This document shows positions 52,194-61,093 of a DNA stretch of 64,000 nt, piece by piece; the stretch's first letter is position 1; the number at the start of each line of letters is the position of its first letter. The stretch lies in assembly GCF_018760365.1 (NCBI RefSeq), contig NZ_JAHIAB010000011.1, forward strand, positions 62,001 to 126,000. The letters run 5' to 3'. The notes beneath the pieces were generated by a model. It did not search any database and was not told the origin of the DNA. It saw only the letters and a program-made list of their open reading frames with translations. The DNA is from Pseudooceanicola endophyticus (lineage in GTDB: Bacteria > Pseudomonadota > Alphaproteobacteria > Rhodobacterales > Rhodobacteraceae). The position numbers were made by a program, and so were the translations under genes.

Positions 52194-52949
52194 ATGACGA
52201 CCGAAACCCTTCCCACTCCGGTAATTGAACGCCACCGCTTCGAGATCCGCCGCCGTGCCCTGACGGTGACGAAGAAGGAGATGCTGACGCCGCAGATGAT
52301 CCGGCTGACGCTGACCAGCCCGGACCTGGCCGATTTCGCCAGCGCCTCCTTCGATGATCACGTGAAATGCTTCTTCGACGTCGCGGGCGCGGAAAAGCCC
52401 GCGATGCGCGACTACACCCCCCGCCGTTTCGACACCGAGGCCTGCGAGCTGGTGCTGGACTTTGCCGTGCACGAGGCCGGCCCGGCCACCGCCTGGGCCG
52501 TCGCGGCCGAGGTCGGCTCGGTCCTCAACATCGGCGGGCCGCGCGGCTCGCGCAAGATCACCGGTCCGATCCTGCACTGGGTGCTGATCGGGGACGAGAC
52601 CGCGCTGCCGGCCATCGGCCGCTTCTGCGAGGAGGCGCCTGCCGGCACCAAGGTCACCGTGATCGCCGGCATCCGTGATGCCGCCGAGGAGCAGGTCTTC
52701 GACACCGCCGCCGATCTGGATCTTCGCTGGGTGCACCGCGGCGAGGCCGTGACCGATCCTGCGCCGCTGCTGGAGGTCCTTCAGGGGCTGGACCTGGCGC
52801 CGCAGACTTTCGTCTGGACCGCCGCAGAGGGCAGCGTGACCCAGGCACTGCGGGCCTGGCTGCTGGACAGCGGTCATCCCCTGGTCTGGACCAAGTCGGC
52901 TGGCTACTGGGTGCGCGGGACCGCCGAAAGCAAGGTCGATTTCGACTGA
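52194..52949 (+). CDS. Siderophore-interacting FAD protein (SIP/ViuB family)
   Basis: This 251-aa protein has the FAD-binding RDYTPRRF motif (about residues 67-74), an Asp/Glu substrate region VLIGDETALPAIGRF and the C-terminal TKSAGYWVRGTAE, the SIP pattern. It reduces ferric siderophores in the cytoplasm using NAD(P)H or ferredoxin. ATG at 52194 follows GAAAGGACT. No siderophore transporter is adjacent. The upstream region holds AATGATAACC, a short AT-rich stretch that I do not assign to a regulator. Confidence 0.88.
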   Translation: MTTETLPTPVIERHRFEIRRRALTVTKKEMLTPQMIRLTLTSPDLADFASASFDDHVKCFFDVAGAEKPAMRDYTPRRFDTEACELVLDFAVHEAGPATAWAVAAEVGSVLNIGGPRGSRKITGPILHWVLIGDETALPAIGRFCEEAPAGTKVTVIAGIRDAAEEQVFDTAADLDLRWVHRGEAVTDPAPLLEVLQGLDLAPQTFVWTAAEGSVTQALRAWLLDSGHPLVWTKSAGYWVRGTAESKVDFD

Positions 52950-53441
52950 TCCCGGGCCGGGCCAGCGGCAGGAATGCTGCGGGTCCGCCGCCGTTTTCTG
53001 CCGATGCGAAGATCGTGCTGGCGAATCGTTCCCCTTCCATGCCAAAGATATCCCCGAGTCGTCCGGCCATGGGATAAATCCGTGGAATGCCAGGCGCCGG
53101 TTTGGAACTTTTCCATAAAAATCAAAAACCTGGACTCGGACTCTGGCTGTGGAAAACCGCTTGGGTGCGGATCCCGTTCCGGCAACACTCCCCAAGGTTT
53201 TTCCCGCATCCTGACGCGACTTCGTGGGACTCGGGCGCTTTGCAGCTGCGGCGCCCTTTATTCCGATATGTGAAATATGCCCGGGCAGGTGGCGGCTGAC
53301 GGATCTTCGGGCAGTATGCCAGGAATTTCGCCGGGCAAGGCCGGGGGCAATAGGATTGCGCGTGGAAGTTCCCTGCCCCGGACGACAGTCTGGCGCCCGG
53401 ATCGCCTGCCTGACGCGGGCGCCAGGAAAAGGACCTGCCTG
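52950..53441. other. Intergenic stretch with an orphan terminator-like hairpin
   Basis: This 492-base gap has AT-rich segments (for example about 53100-53130, TTTTCCATAAAAATC) and no coding frame that I accept. GGGCGC (53233-53238) pairs with GCGCCC (53251-53256) followed by TTTATT on the plus strand, about 280 bases beyond the SIP gene, so either a long 3' UTR or a separate small RNA could end here. Confidence 0.4.
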
Positions 53442-54524
53442 ATGAGCGTTTCGACTTCGGATCTTCCTGCAAACCGGCCTCTGGTGTTCGACGGGCACAA
53501 CGACCTGGCCCTGAAGCTTCTGCTGGGAAAGTTGACGCCGGACGACATCTGGACCGGGACGGGCACCGGCCACATCGACATGGCGAAGGCGCGCGCGGGC
53601 GGCTTTGCCGGCGGCTTCTTCGCGATGTTCGTGCCCAGTGCGGGCGGGTTCGACCTGAGCGAACTGGTCCGGGCCAGCTACGACATCCCGCTGCCCGCCC
53701 CGGTGCCCCAGGCGGAGGCGCTGCGCCAGACCCGCCGCGCTGCCGAGGGGCTGGAAGCCTTGCAGGAGGCCGGGCTGCTCGAGATCTGCACCTCGACCGC
53801 ACAGATCGAGGCGCTGATGGGCGGGCCGAAATGGGCCGCCATCATGCACCTTGAGGGGGCCGAGGCCATCGATCCGGATTTCCGTGTCCTGGAAGAGCTT
53901 TACGACCGCGGCCTGCGCTCTCTCGGGCCGGTCTGGAGCCGGCCCACCGACTTCGGCGAGGGCGTGCCCTTCCGCTTTCCCTCGGATCCCGACACCGGCA
54001 ATGGCCTCACCGCGCTTGGAAAGGAGCTGGTGCGGGAATGCAATCGCAAGCGCATCATGATCGACCTGTCACATCTGAACGCCCGCGGGGTCGAGGATGT
54101 CGCCGCGATCACCGATGCGCCTCTGGTGGCGACCCATTCCAACGCCTGGGCGGAATGCCACCATGCCCGCAACCTGACCGACCGCCAGCTGGAAATGATC
54201 GCCGAAAGCGACGGCATGGTGGGGATCAACTTTGCCACCGCCTTCCTGCGGCCCGATGGCCAGATGTCGGCGGATGTCTCGCTTGATCCGCTGCTGCGCC
54301 ATTTCGATCACATGGTGTCGATCCTGGGCGAGGACCGGATTGGCCTGGGGTCGGATTTCGATGGTGCCGTGGTGCCGACCGAGATGGGCGATTGTGCCGG
54401 CCTGACGGCGTTGCGCACCGCGCTGCGCCGCCACGGCGTGGATGAGGCGATGATGGAAAAGCTGGCCTGGAAGAACTGGATGCGGGTGCTGCGCAAGACC
54501 TGGGGCGAAGCGCCCTCAGCCTGA
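53442..54524 (+). CDS. Membrane-dipeptidase family (renal dipeptidase-like) metalloenzyme
   Basis: This 360-aa amidohydrolase-fold enzyme has VFDGHNDLALKLL (His-x-Asp zinc site), HLEGAEAID, IDLSHLNARG, THSNAW and GSDFDGAV, the M19 peptidase set. It should cleave dipeptides or related amides with a binuclear zinc centre; no signal peptide is visible so it is probably cytoplasmic. ATG at 53442 follows AAAAGGACC. Its last nine bases overlap the convergent polysaccharide gene. Confidence 0.9.
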   Translation: MSVSTSDLPANRPLVFDGHNDLALKLLLGKLTPDDIWTGTGTGHIDMAKARAGGFAGGFFAMFVPSAGGFDLSELVRASYDIPLPAPVPQAEALRQTRRAAEGLEALQEAGLLEICTSTAQIEALMGGPKWAAIMHLEGAEAIDPDFRVLEELYDRGLRSLGPVWSRPTDFGEGVPFRFPSDPDTGNGLTALGKELVRECNRKRIMIDLSHLNARGVEDVAAITDAPLVATHSNAWAECHHARNLTDRQLEMIAESDGMVGINFATAFLRPDGQMSADVSLDPLLRHFDHMVSILGEDRIGLGSDFDGAVVPTEMGDCAGLTALRTALRRHGVDEAMMEKLAWKNWMRVLRKTWGEAPSA

Positions 54525-55535
54525 TCCGGCCAGGCGTGCCGGGTCCCCGGCCCGGGCCCAGTGCAGCAGGGCCCGGGCGGCGGCCTCCTCCTCCTGGGCG
54601 TCGGCCAGCCGCTGCAGGTCCTGCAGGGCTGCCGACAGGGTGCGCCGCGGTTCTGCCCGCAGGTCCAGCCGCAGCAACCGCCGGTCGGGGGGCCAGGGCG
54701 CGCCGGTCAGCGGGGCCTCGTGCAGCTTCTCTCCGGCGCGCAGCCCGGTGACGCGTATCGGGTAGCGCGCGGGATCGAGCCCGGCCAGCCGCAGCATCTG
54801 CTGCGCCAGCGTCAGGATCGGCACCGGCGCCCCCATGTCGAGCGCCAGCGCCTCGCCGTTCTCGGCCCGCAGCCCGGCCTGCAGGATCAGCGATACCGCC
54901 TGCCCGAGACTCATGAAGTAGCGGGTGGCGGCGGGATCGGTCAGGGTCAGCGGCTGGCGCCGGGCAATCTGCCGGGCAAAGCGGGGCACCACCGACCCGC
55001 TGGACCCCAGCACGTTGCCGAAGCGCACCAGCGCAAAGCGGCTGCCGGGGCTGCGGCGTCCGGCCTCCTGCACGATCTCCTCGGCCAGCCGCTTGCTGGC
55101 GCCCAGCACGCTGACCGGGTCCTCGGCCTTGTCGGTCGAGATCAGCAGGAAGCGCTGCACGCCCGCCTCGGCGGCGGCTTCGGCAAGGGTGCGGGTGGCC
55201 AGCACGTTGTTGCGGATCGCTGCGCAGGCATTGTCCTCAAGCAGCGGGAGCTGCTTGTAGGCGGCGGCATGGATGATCATGTCCACGCCCTCGTCTCGCA
55301 GCAGCCGGGTGATCAGCGCGCCATCCCCGGCCGAGCCCAGCACCGGCCGCCAGGGCCCCTCCGGCAGGTCGGTCAGGATGGCATGGAGAGCGGGCTCCGA
55401 CTGGTCGAGCAGCAGCAGGCGGGCGGGCGGCTGGCGCGCCAGCTGACGGCACAGTTCCGCCCCCACCGATCCGCCGGCCCCGGTCACCAGGATCCGTCGC
55501 CCGCGATAGCCCAGCCTGTCCCTGTCCCTGTTCAT
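54516..55535 (-). CDS. Nucleotide-sugar dehydratase/epimerase, CapD/FlaA1-type, soluble
   Basis: This 339-aa extended-SDR protein has TGAGGSVGAELCRQL, HAAAYKQLPLLED, ISTDKAEDPVSVLGASKRLAE and VRFGNVLGSSGSVVP, signatures of UDP-GlcNAc 4,6-dehydratases/C5-epimerases. It lacks the N-terminal membrane domain of full CapD/WbpM proteins, so it is a short FlaA1-like form. It is the third of three genes with four-base overlaps (ATGA), next to a sugar transferase. Confidence 0.85.
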   Translation of the reverse strand: MNRDRDRLGYRGRRILVTGAGGSVGAELCRQLARQPPARLLLLDQSEPALHAILTDLPEGPWRPVLGSAGDGALITRLLRDEGVDMIIHAAAYKQLPLLEDNACAAIRNNVLATRTLAEAAAEAGVQRFLLISTDKAEDPVSVLGASKRLAEEIVQEAGRRSPGSRFALVRFGNVLGSSGSVVPRFARQIARRQPLTLTDPAATRYFMSLGQAVSLILQAGLRAENGEALALDMGAPVPILTLAQQMLRLAGLDPARYPIRVTGLRAGEKLHEAPLTGAPWPPDRRLLRLDLRAEPRRTLSAALQDLQRLADAQEEEAAARALLHWARAGDPARLAGSG

Positions 55536-56221
55536 GGTCGTCTTCGTCTGTTTCCGGTTGCAGCGAAACGGAAAACCGTAAGGATTTGGGAAAGGCCGGG
55601 GCGCCGGCGCGGCAGGGCCAGGCGCAGCGTTGCCAGCAGGATCCAGAGGTCCAGCGCCGGGCTGCGCCGTCGGGCGTAAAGCAGGTCCAGCCGCGCCTTC
55701 GCCGGGATGCAGCGGGCCAGGTAGCGCGCCTCAGTCTCTGCGGCGCTGCGGCAGGGCGCCAGCAGCCGGCGCTCCCAGGCGCCCAGGCGCAGGGTGGCAA
55801 GGCCGGTCAGGCCGGGGCGGCAGCACAGAACCCGGGCGTAAAGCGCCGGGCGCGCGGCGACGTAGCGCGGCAGCGGCGGGCGCGGTCCGACAAAGCTCAT
55901 GTCGCCGATCAGGATGTTCCAGAGCTGCGGCAGCTCATCGGCGCGGCTGCCGCGCAGCCAGACCCCGGCACAGGTGATCCGCCGCGCCTTGTCGCCACCT
56001 GAGACACCGGCATCCGCCGGATCGGGGCGCATGGTGCGGAATTTCAGCATCCGGAACGGTCGTCCGCCGCGACCGATCCGTGTCGAGCGGTGCAGCACCG
56101 GACCGCCCTGCAGCAGCCGCAGCCCAAGGCCGATCGCCGCCGCGAGGGGCAGCACGACGGGCAGCAGCAGCAGCGCCAGCCCGAGGTCGCCCAGGCGTTT
56201 CCAGAGCGGCAGGTCCGTCAT
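55532..56221 (-). CDS. Undecaprenyl-phosphate sugar-1-phosphate transferase
   Basis: This 229-aa protein has one N-terminal membrane helix (LALLLLPVVLPLAAAIGLGL), then KFRTM, RADELPQLWNILIGDMSFVGPRP, the catalytic core of WcaJ/ExoY/PglC-type transferases. It puts the first sugar phosphate on the C55 lipid carrier for capsule, O-antigen or exopolysaccharide. The Cys-rich, Arg-rich C-terminus (about 150-229) is longer than in PglC-type cores and unassigned. Confidence 0.87.
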   Translation of the reverse strand: MTDLPLWKRLGDLGLALLLLPVVLPLAAAIGLGLRLLQGGPVLHRSTRIGRGGRPFRMLKFRTMRPDPADAGVSGGDKARRITCAGVWLRGSRADELPQLWNILIGDMSFVGPRPPLPRYVAARPALYARVLCCRPGLTGLATLRLGAWERRLLAPCRSAAETEARYLARCIPAKARLDLLYARRRSPALDLWILLATLRLALPRRRPGLSQILTVFRFAATGNRRRRP

Positions 56222-57027
56222 GCCGGGGCCTTCAGCCGGATCTGGGCCAGCAGTCCTTCGGCGGTGCCGCTGTCCTCCAGCGTACCGAAAAGCCGGGCCA
56301 GCCGGTGGCCGTCCAGCGCGACCTCCGGCAGGGCGTCGGGCGGGGCCGGGTGCCAGGCGATGTGCCGCCCGGCGGCTTGCAGCAGCGCCTCCATGGCGAC
56401 GGGGCGGGGGCCGGCGACGTTCAGGCAGGGCGGGCAGGGCACATCCGGACGGGCCAGCCAGAGCAGCATCCTCGCCAGGTCATTTGCGCCCAGGTAGCTG
56501 CGCCGGGGGCCCCGTCCGTCGGCGAAGCGGTCCAGCCGCACCGGGTCGTCTGCCGCCGGGTCGGCCAGGGCGGGGGCCAGGGAATCGGCTCCGGCAACAT
56601 TTCCCAGCCGCAGGATGCAGCACTCCGGCCCGGCGCGGTGCCGCCGCTGCCACTGTGCAAGCGCCTGTTCCATCAGCCATTTCGACTGTCCGTAGCGGCT
56701 TTGCGGTTGGGCGGCGCCTTCGTGGCAGCGACCCGCCGGCAGTGTCCCGTAGACGGCGGCACTGGACAGGTGGATCACCCGGCGCAGGCCGTGGCGCTGC
56801 GCAAGCGCCTGGGCGCGCAGGGCCAGCCGGGCATTGTCCCGCAGGGGCCCCGCGTTGCCGGTCCGGCCCCAGAGCGCGACCAGCGTGGCGCAGGCAGGCA
56901 GGGGGGGCAGGCTGTCCAGCTGCCGGTGCGGCAGCCAGAACACGCCGGGGCCCGACAGCCCCGCGGCCTTCAGCAGGCGTGCCACGCGGCCCGTGCCGCC
57001 CAGCAGGAGAAGAGGAGAAGGTGGCAT
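56218..57027 (-). CDS. NAD-dependent epimerase/dehydratase-family protein
   Basis: This 269-aa protein has LLLLGGTGRVARLLKAAG as dinucleotide motif, HLSSAAVYG and YGQSKWLMEQ (SDR Tyr-xxx-Lys) and a C-terminal substrate region. It is the first gene of the three-gene polysaccharide unit. A nucleotide-sugar 4-epimerase or reductase is plausible; the substrate is unknown. The glycine motif is GGTGRVA rather than GxxGxxG exactly. Confidence 0.8.
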   Translation of the reverse strand: MPPSPLLLLGGTGRVARLLKAAGLSGPGVFWLPHRQLDSLPPLPACATLVALWGRTGNAGPLRDNARLALRAQALAQRHGLRRVIHLSSAAVYGTLPAGRCHEGAAQPQSRYGQSKWLMEQALAQWQRRHRAGPECCILRLGNVAGADSLAPALADPAADDPVRLDRFADGRGPRRSYLGANDLARMLLWLARPDVPCPPCLNVAGPRPVAMEALLQAAGRHIAWHPAPPDALPEVALDGHRLARLFGTLEDSGTAEGLLAQIRLKAPA

Positions 57028-57125
57028 CGTGCACTCCGTCCCGATCCGACAAGGCTTGGGCCGAAGTGGTTAATATCCGGTGAGCCCTTTCCGCCCTGGC
57101 GCCGCCCGGATCCGACGGGCCGCCG

Positions 57126-57157
57126 TTAAGTGCTTTGCAAGGCTTCGCCGCTAGACC
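57126..57157 (+). promoter_or_regulatory. CtrA-like promoter upstream of motB
   Basis: TTAA (57126-57129) and GCAA (57137-57140) are seven bases apart, matching the CtrA pattern TTAA-N7-TTAA in the first half and half of the second. GCTAGACC at 57150-57157 matches the GCTANAWC -10 element of CtrA-activated alphaproteobacterial promoters. The distance from second half-site to CTAG is the same as in front of flgE. Confidence 0.55.
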
Positions 57158-57187
57158 GGATCCCGGGTGAGAACACGGGTGGTGGAT

Positions 57188-58024
57188 ATGGCCGGACCAG
57201 CGAATGGTCAGCCGATCATCATCAAGAAGAAGAAATCTGGCGGCGGCGAAGGGCACCATGGCGGGGCCTGGAAGGTCGCCTATGCGGATTTCGTGACGGC
57301 CATGATGGCCTTCTTCCTGTTGATGTGGCTGCTGAATGCAACGACGGAAAAGCAACGCAAGGGGATCGCGGATTACTTCTCTCCGACGATTCCGCTGAAC
57401 CGGGTGTCCGGGGGTGGTGACGGCGCCTTCGGCGGGGACACGGTCTTTGCCGAGGATGCCCTGCCGCAGGCCGGTACCGGGGCGACATCGGTCAATCCTT
57501 CGCAGGAGGCGAAGGCCAGTGGCGCGCAGTCCCAGCCCTTCGAGAAGGAGCAGGAAGAGCAGCGCCTGGAAGAGGTCCGCGACAAACTGATGGCGCTGTC
57601 GGGCGAAAGCGATGTGCACCAGGAGATGATGAAGCACATCACCACCCGGGTCACCGACGAGGGGCTGGTGATCGAGCTTTTCGATACCGACACCGTGCCG
57701 CTGTTCACCGCCGAGACCGCCTTGCCCGGCGCCCTGCTGGAGCGGATCGCGGCCATGCTGGTGCGGGTGACCTCGATCGTGAAGAATCCCATGGCGGTTG
57801 AGGGGCATGTGCGCGCCCGGCCCATCGTCGTGAACCAGAATCCGGTCTGGGACCTGTCCACCGGGCGGGCCGAGGCCATGCGGCAGCTGCTGATCCAGCA
57901 GCACCTGCCCGATGCGCGCGTGATCCGGGTGACCGGCCATGCGGATCGCGAACCGGCGGTGCGCAACACTATGTCGCCGCGCAACAATCGGCTGGAAATC
58001 ATCCTGCTGCGCCAGGTGAAATGA
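57188..58024 (+). CDS. motB: Flagellar motor protein MotB
   Basis: This 278-aa protein has AWKVAYADFVTAMMAFFLLMWLL, the single transmembrane helix with the proton-carrying Asp, then an acidic linker and a C-terminal OmpA-like peptidoglycan-binding domain (about 130-275, TGHADREP, RGNNRLE-like NNRLEIILL). An in-frame GTG at 57167 is possible, but ATG at 57188 gives the conserved MAGP start. motA is not adjacent. CtrA-like site and -10 lie upstream. Confidence 0.93.
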   Translation: MAGPANGQPIIIKKKKSGGGEGHHGGAWKVAYADFVTAMMAFFLLMWLLNATTEKQRKGIADYFSPTIPLNRVSGGGDGAFGGDTVFAEDALPQAGTGATSVNPSQEAKASGAQSQPFEKEQEEQRLEEVRDKLMALSGESDVHQEMMKHITTRVTDEGLVIELFDTDTVPLFTAETALPGALLERIAAMLVRVTSIVKNPMAVEGHVRARPIVVNQNPVWDLSTGRAEAMRQLLIQQHLPDARVIRVTGHADREPAVRNTMSPRNNRLEIILLRQVK

Positions 58025-58108
58025 CCTGATGCGGCCGACCGGCGCCGGGCAAAGCCCCGGTCCGGTCAGGGAGAATCCCCGGGGACCAAGTCCCGATCAT
58101 TTTATCTG

Positions 58109-58138
58109 TTAGGTCCATCTTAAGGCCGCGCGCCTAGC
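58109..58138 (+). promoter_or_regulatory. CtrA-like promoter upstream of flgE
   Basis: TTAG (58109-58112) and TTAA (58120-58123) are seven bases apart, 7 of 8 half-site bases matching TTAA-N7-TTAA. A CTAG at 58134-58137 sits at exactly the same distance from the second half-site as in the motB promoter, giving a GCCTAGC -10 region. Confidence 0.55.
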
Positions 58139-58180
58139 TCTGTGTTCGACGGAAAGTCGATGCAGCAGAAAGGCGTGTTC

Positions 58181-59479
58181 ATGACCATTTCTTCCTCCAT
58201 GAATGCGGGGGTCACGGGGCTCTTCACGAACTCCACGCGGCTGGCGGCCATTGCCGACAATATCGCGAACTCGTCCACCTACGGCTACAAGCGGGTGGAG
58301 GCCGATTTCCATTCCATGGTGATCGGGGCGAACAATGGCGGCTACGTGGCGGGCGGTGTCCGGGCCACCACGCAGCGCCTGATCGACGAGAGCGGTCCGC
58401 TGGTGACGACCTCCAATTCCACCGATATCGCGGTGCGGGGGCGCGGGCTGATCCCCGTGGCCTCGGCCTATCAGGTCGCCTCCACGGGGACCTTCGACAC
58501 CATGATGCTGGCCACCACGGGCAGCTTCCGCACCGATGAGGATGGCTATCTGGTCACCGAATCCGGCCTGGCCCTGCTGGGCTGGCCCGCCGATGCCACC
58601 GGGGCGATCCCGCTGTATCCGCGCGACACCAGCGACGGGCTGGAACCGGTGCAGATCAATGTCAACGAGCTGACCGGCGAACCCACGACCACGGTCAGCC
58701 TGGGGCTGAACCTGCCGGCGACAAAGGCCTATGCCGGGTCGACCGAGGATGCCGAGCAGCTGTCGATCGAGTATTACGACAACCTCGGGATCTCTGAAAA
58801 CCTGGTGGTGACCTTCACGCCTACCGGGACGGTGAACGAATGGCAGATGGAGATCACCGATTCCGCCTCGTCCGGGGCGGTGGTCGGCGATTACATCCTG
58901 ACCTTCGATGACAGCCGGACCGCCGGCGGGACCCTGGCCAGTGTCGCCGACAACACCGGCAACCCCGGCGCCAGCTACGACAGCACGACCGGCACCATGG
59001 TCGTCACCGTCGCCGGTGGCCCGATCGAGCTCGACATCGGGGTGCTGGGGCTCAGCGGCGGGCTGACCCAGCTGTCCGACATCTTCGCCCCGACGGCGAT
59101 CGAGAAGGACGGCTCTCCGGTCGGCAACATGACCTCCATCGAGGTCGATGCCAACGGCTATGTCCATGCCTATTACGACTCGGGCGTGCGGCGGACCCTC
59201 TACCAGGTGCCGCTGGCCGACCTGCCCAACGTGAACGGCATGTTCAGCCTGGACCGGCAGACCTACCTGCCCTCGCCGGCCAGCGGCGCCTATTTCCTGT
59301 GGAACGCGGGCGAGGGGCCGACCGGGGACGTGGTGTCCTTCGCGCGCGAGGAATCGGCGACCGACGTGGCCTCGGAACTGACCGACATGATCCGCACCCA
59401 GCGGGCCTACAGCTCCAACGCCAAGGTGTTCCAGACCGTGGACGAGATGCTGCAGGAAACCACCAACATCAAGCGCTGA
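58181..59479 (+). CDS. flgE: Flagellar hook protein FlgE
   Basis: This 432-aa protein starts SSSMNAGVTGLFTNSTRLAAIADNIANSSTYGYKRVEADF, the rod/hook N-terminal motif, and ends LTDMIRTQRAYSSNAKVFQTVDEMLQETTNIKR, the hook C-terminal motif. It is secreted by the flagellar export apparatus and builds the hook. The ATG at 58181 has AAAGGCG upstream; a GTG at 58142 is less likely. It is separated from motB by 156 bases with its own CtrA-like promoter. Confidence 0.95.
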   Translation: MTISSSMNAGVTGLFTNSTRLAAIADNIANSSTYGYKRVEADFHSMVIGANNGGYVAGGVRATTQRLIDESGPLVTTSNSTDIAVRGRGLIPVASAYQVASTGTFDTMMLATTGSFRTDEDGYLVTESGLALLGWPADATGAIPLYPRDTSDGLEPVQINVNELTGEPTTTVSLGLNLPATKAYAGSTEDAEQLSIEYYDNLGISENLVVTFTPTGTVNEWQMEITDSASSGAVVGDYILTFDDSRTAGGTLASVADNTGNPGASYDSTTGTMVVTVAGGPIELDIGVLGLSGGLTQLSDIFAPTAIEKDGSPVGNMTSIEVDANGYVHAYYDSGVRRTLYQVPLADLPNVNGMFSLDRQTYLPSPASGAYFLWNAGEGPTGDVVSFAREESATDVASELTDMIRTQRAYSSNAKVFQTVDEMLQETTNIKR

Positions 59480-59638
59480 TCCGGCGCCTTCCGGTGGCGC
59501 CCCCGGGCACCACCGGCCCGACCGCTCCGCCCCGGTGACCTGAGGCCCCGCATCGCCGGGCCGCGCCGCGCCGGGCTCCGGATCCGGCCCTCCGACCGGG
59601 GGGCCTTCAACCAAGGCAACCAAGGCAAGGACCGAGAG

Positions 59639-61090
59639 ATGAGCTTGTCCACCGCCCTTTCCAACGCGCTCTCGGGGCTGACTGCCTCTTCCCGGGCCGC
59701 TGCCGTCGTCTCCTCCAACATCTCCAACGCGATGACCGAGGGCTATGGCCCCCGGCAGCTGGAGGTTTCGGCGCGCACCAATGCGGGGGGCGGCGTCAAT
59801 ATCGACGGCATCACGCGCAGCATGGACGCGGCGCTGGTGGGCGATGCGCGCACCGCCATGTCGGGCCTGTCCTACCAGGACACGCTCTCGACCTACTACA
59901 CGCGCATGGAAGACATCATGGGCACGCCCGAGGACAGCTATTCGCTGACCGGGCGGATCGCCACCTTCGAAAGCAGCCTGGTCACCGCGGCCTCGCGTCC
60001 CGACCTGCCCGAGCGGCTGACGGACGTGCTCTATTCCGCGCGGGACGTCGCCAGCGGGTTCGAGGAGGCCTCCGACACGATCCAGTCGCTGCGCATGCAG
60101 GCCGATTCAGAGATCGCCGCGGCAGTGGATCGCACCAATGAGCTGCTTCAGCAGGTGAAGGAGCTGAACGTGCAGATCACCACGGCGATCAACACCGGCT
60201 CGGATGCCAATGCGCTGATGGACCTGCGGCAATCCACCATCGACACCCTGTCCGAGATCATTCCGGTGACCGAGACCAGCCGCGATCACGGCGCCATCGC
60301 GCTGTTCACGCCGGGCGGTGCAATCCTGGTGGACGGCCAGGCCGCCGAGCTGGGCTTCACCCGCACCAACATGATCACCGCCAACATGACCCTGGACGCG
60401 GGGCTGCTGTCGGGGCTGACGATCAACGGGATCGAGATCGATACCGGCAATGCCTCGGGGGCCATCGGCGGTGGGCGGCTCGCTGCCCTGTTCGAGATCC
60501 GCGATGACCTGGCGGTCGAATCCCAGAGCCGGCTCGACACCGTGGCCCGCGACATGATCGAGCGCTTCCAGGACTCCGCCCTCGACACCACCCGGGCCTC
60601 CGGGGATGCCGGGCTGTTCACCGACGAGGGGGCGGTCTTCAGCGCCGCGGACGAGGTCGGCATTTCCGCCCGGATCGGGATCAACGCCATCGTCGACCCG
60701 GCCCAGGGCGGTGAGACCTGGCACCTGCGCGACGGCCTGGGTGCCACGGTGATCGGCAGTGTCGGCGATGCCTCGCTGCTGCAGGACATGGTGGCGGCGA
60801 TGCAGGAGGCCAGGGTACCCTCTTCCTCGGCCTTCGGCAGCTCCGGCCTGTCGGCCTCGGCCCTGGCTGCCAGCCTGCAGAGCTTTGCCGGGACCGAGGC
60901 CAATGCCGCCGACAACCGGCTGGCCTTTGCCCAGGCCCGCCAGTCCGAGGTGAAGGAGCGGCTTCTGGCCGACGGGGTCGATACCGACGCCGAGATGCAG
61001 CGCCTTCTGGTGATCGAGCAGAACTACGCCGCCAACGCCCGCATCGTGCAGGTGGTGGACGAAATGCTGCAAATCCTGATGGAGATCTGA
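59639..61090 (+). CDS. flgK: Hook-associated protein FlgK (HAP1)
   Basis: This 483-aa protein begins STALSNALSGLTASSRAAAVVSSNISNAMTEGYGPRQLEV and ends LLVIEQNYAANARIVQVVDEMLQILMEI, the conserved ends of FlgK. It links hook and filament. It follows flgE by 159 bases, in which no clear promoter was seen, and is followed by flgL after three bases. Confidence 0.94.
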   Translation: MSLSTALSNALSGLTASSRAAAVVSSNISNAMTEGYGPRQLEVSARTNAGGGVNIDGITRSMDAALVGDARTAMSGLSYQDTLSTYYTRMEDIMGTPEDSYSLTGRIATFESSLVTAASRPDLPERLTDVLYSARDVASGFEEASDTIQSLRMQADSEIAAAVDRTNELLQQVKELNVQITTAINTGSDANALMDLRQSTIDTLSEIIPVTETSRDHGAIALFTPGGAILVDGQAAELGFTRTNMITANMTLDAGLLSGLTINGIEIDTGNASGAIGGGRLAALFEIRDDLAVESQSRLDTVARDMIERFQDSALDTTRASGDAGLFTDEGAVFSAADEVGISARIGINAIVDPAQGGETWHLRDGLGATVIGSVGDASLLQDMVAAMQEARVPSSSAFGSSGLSASALAASLQSFAGTEANAADNRLAFAQARQSEVKERLLADGVDTDAEMQRLLVIEQNYAANARIVQVVDEMLQILMEI

Positions 61091-61093
61091 GCC

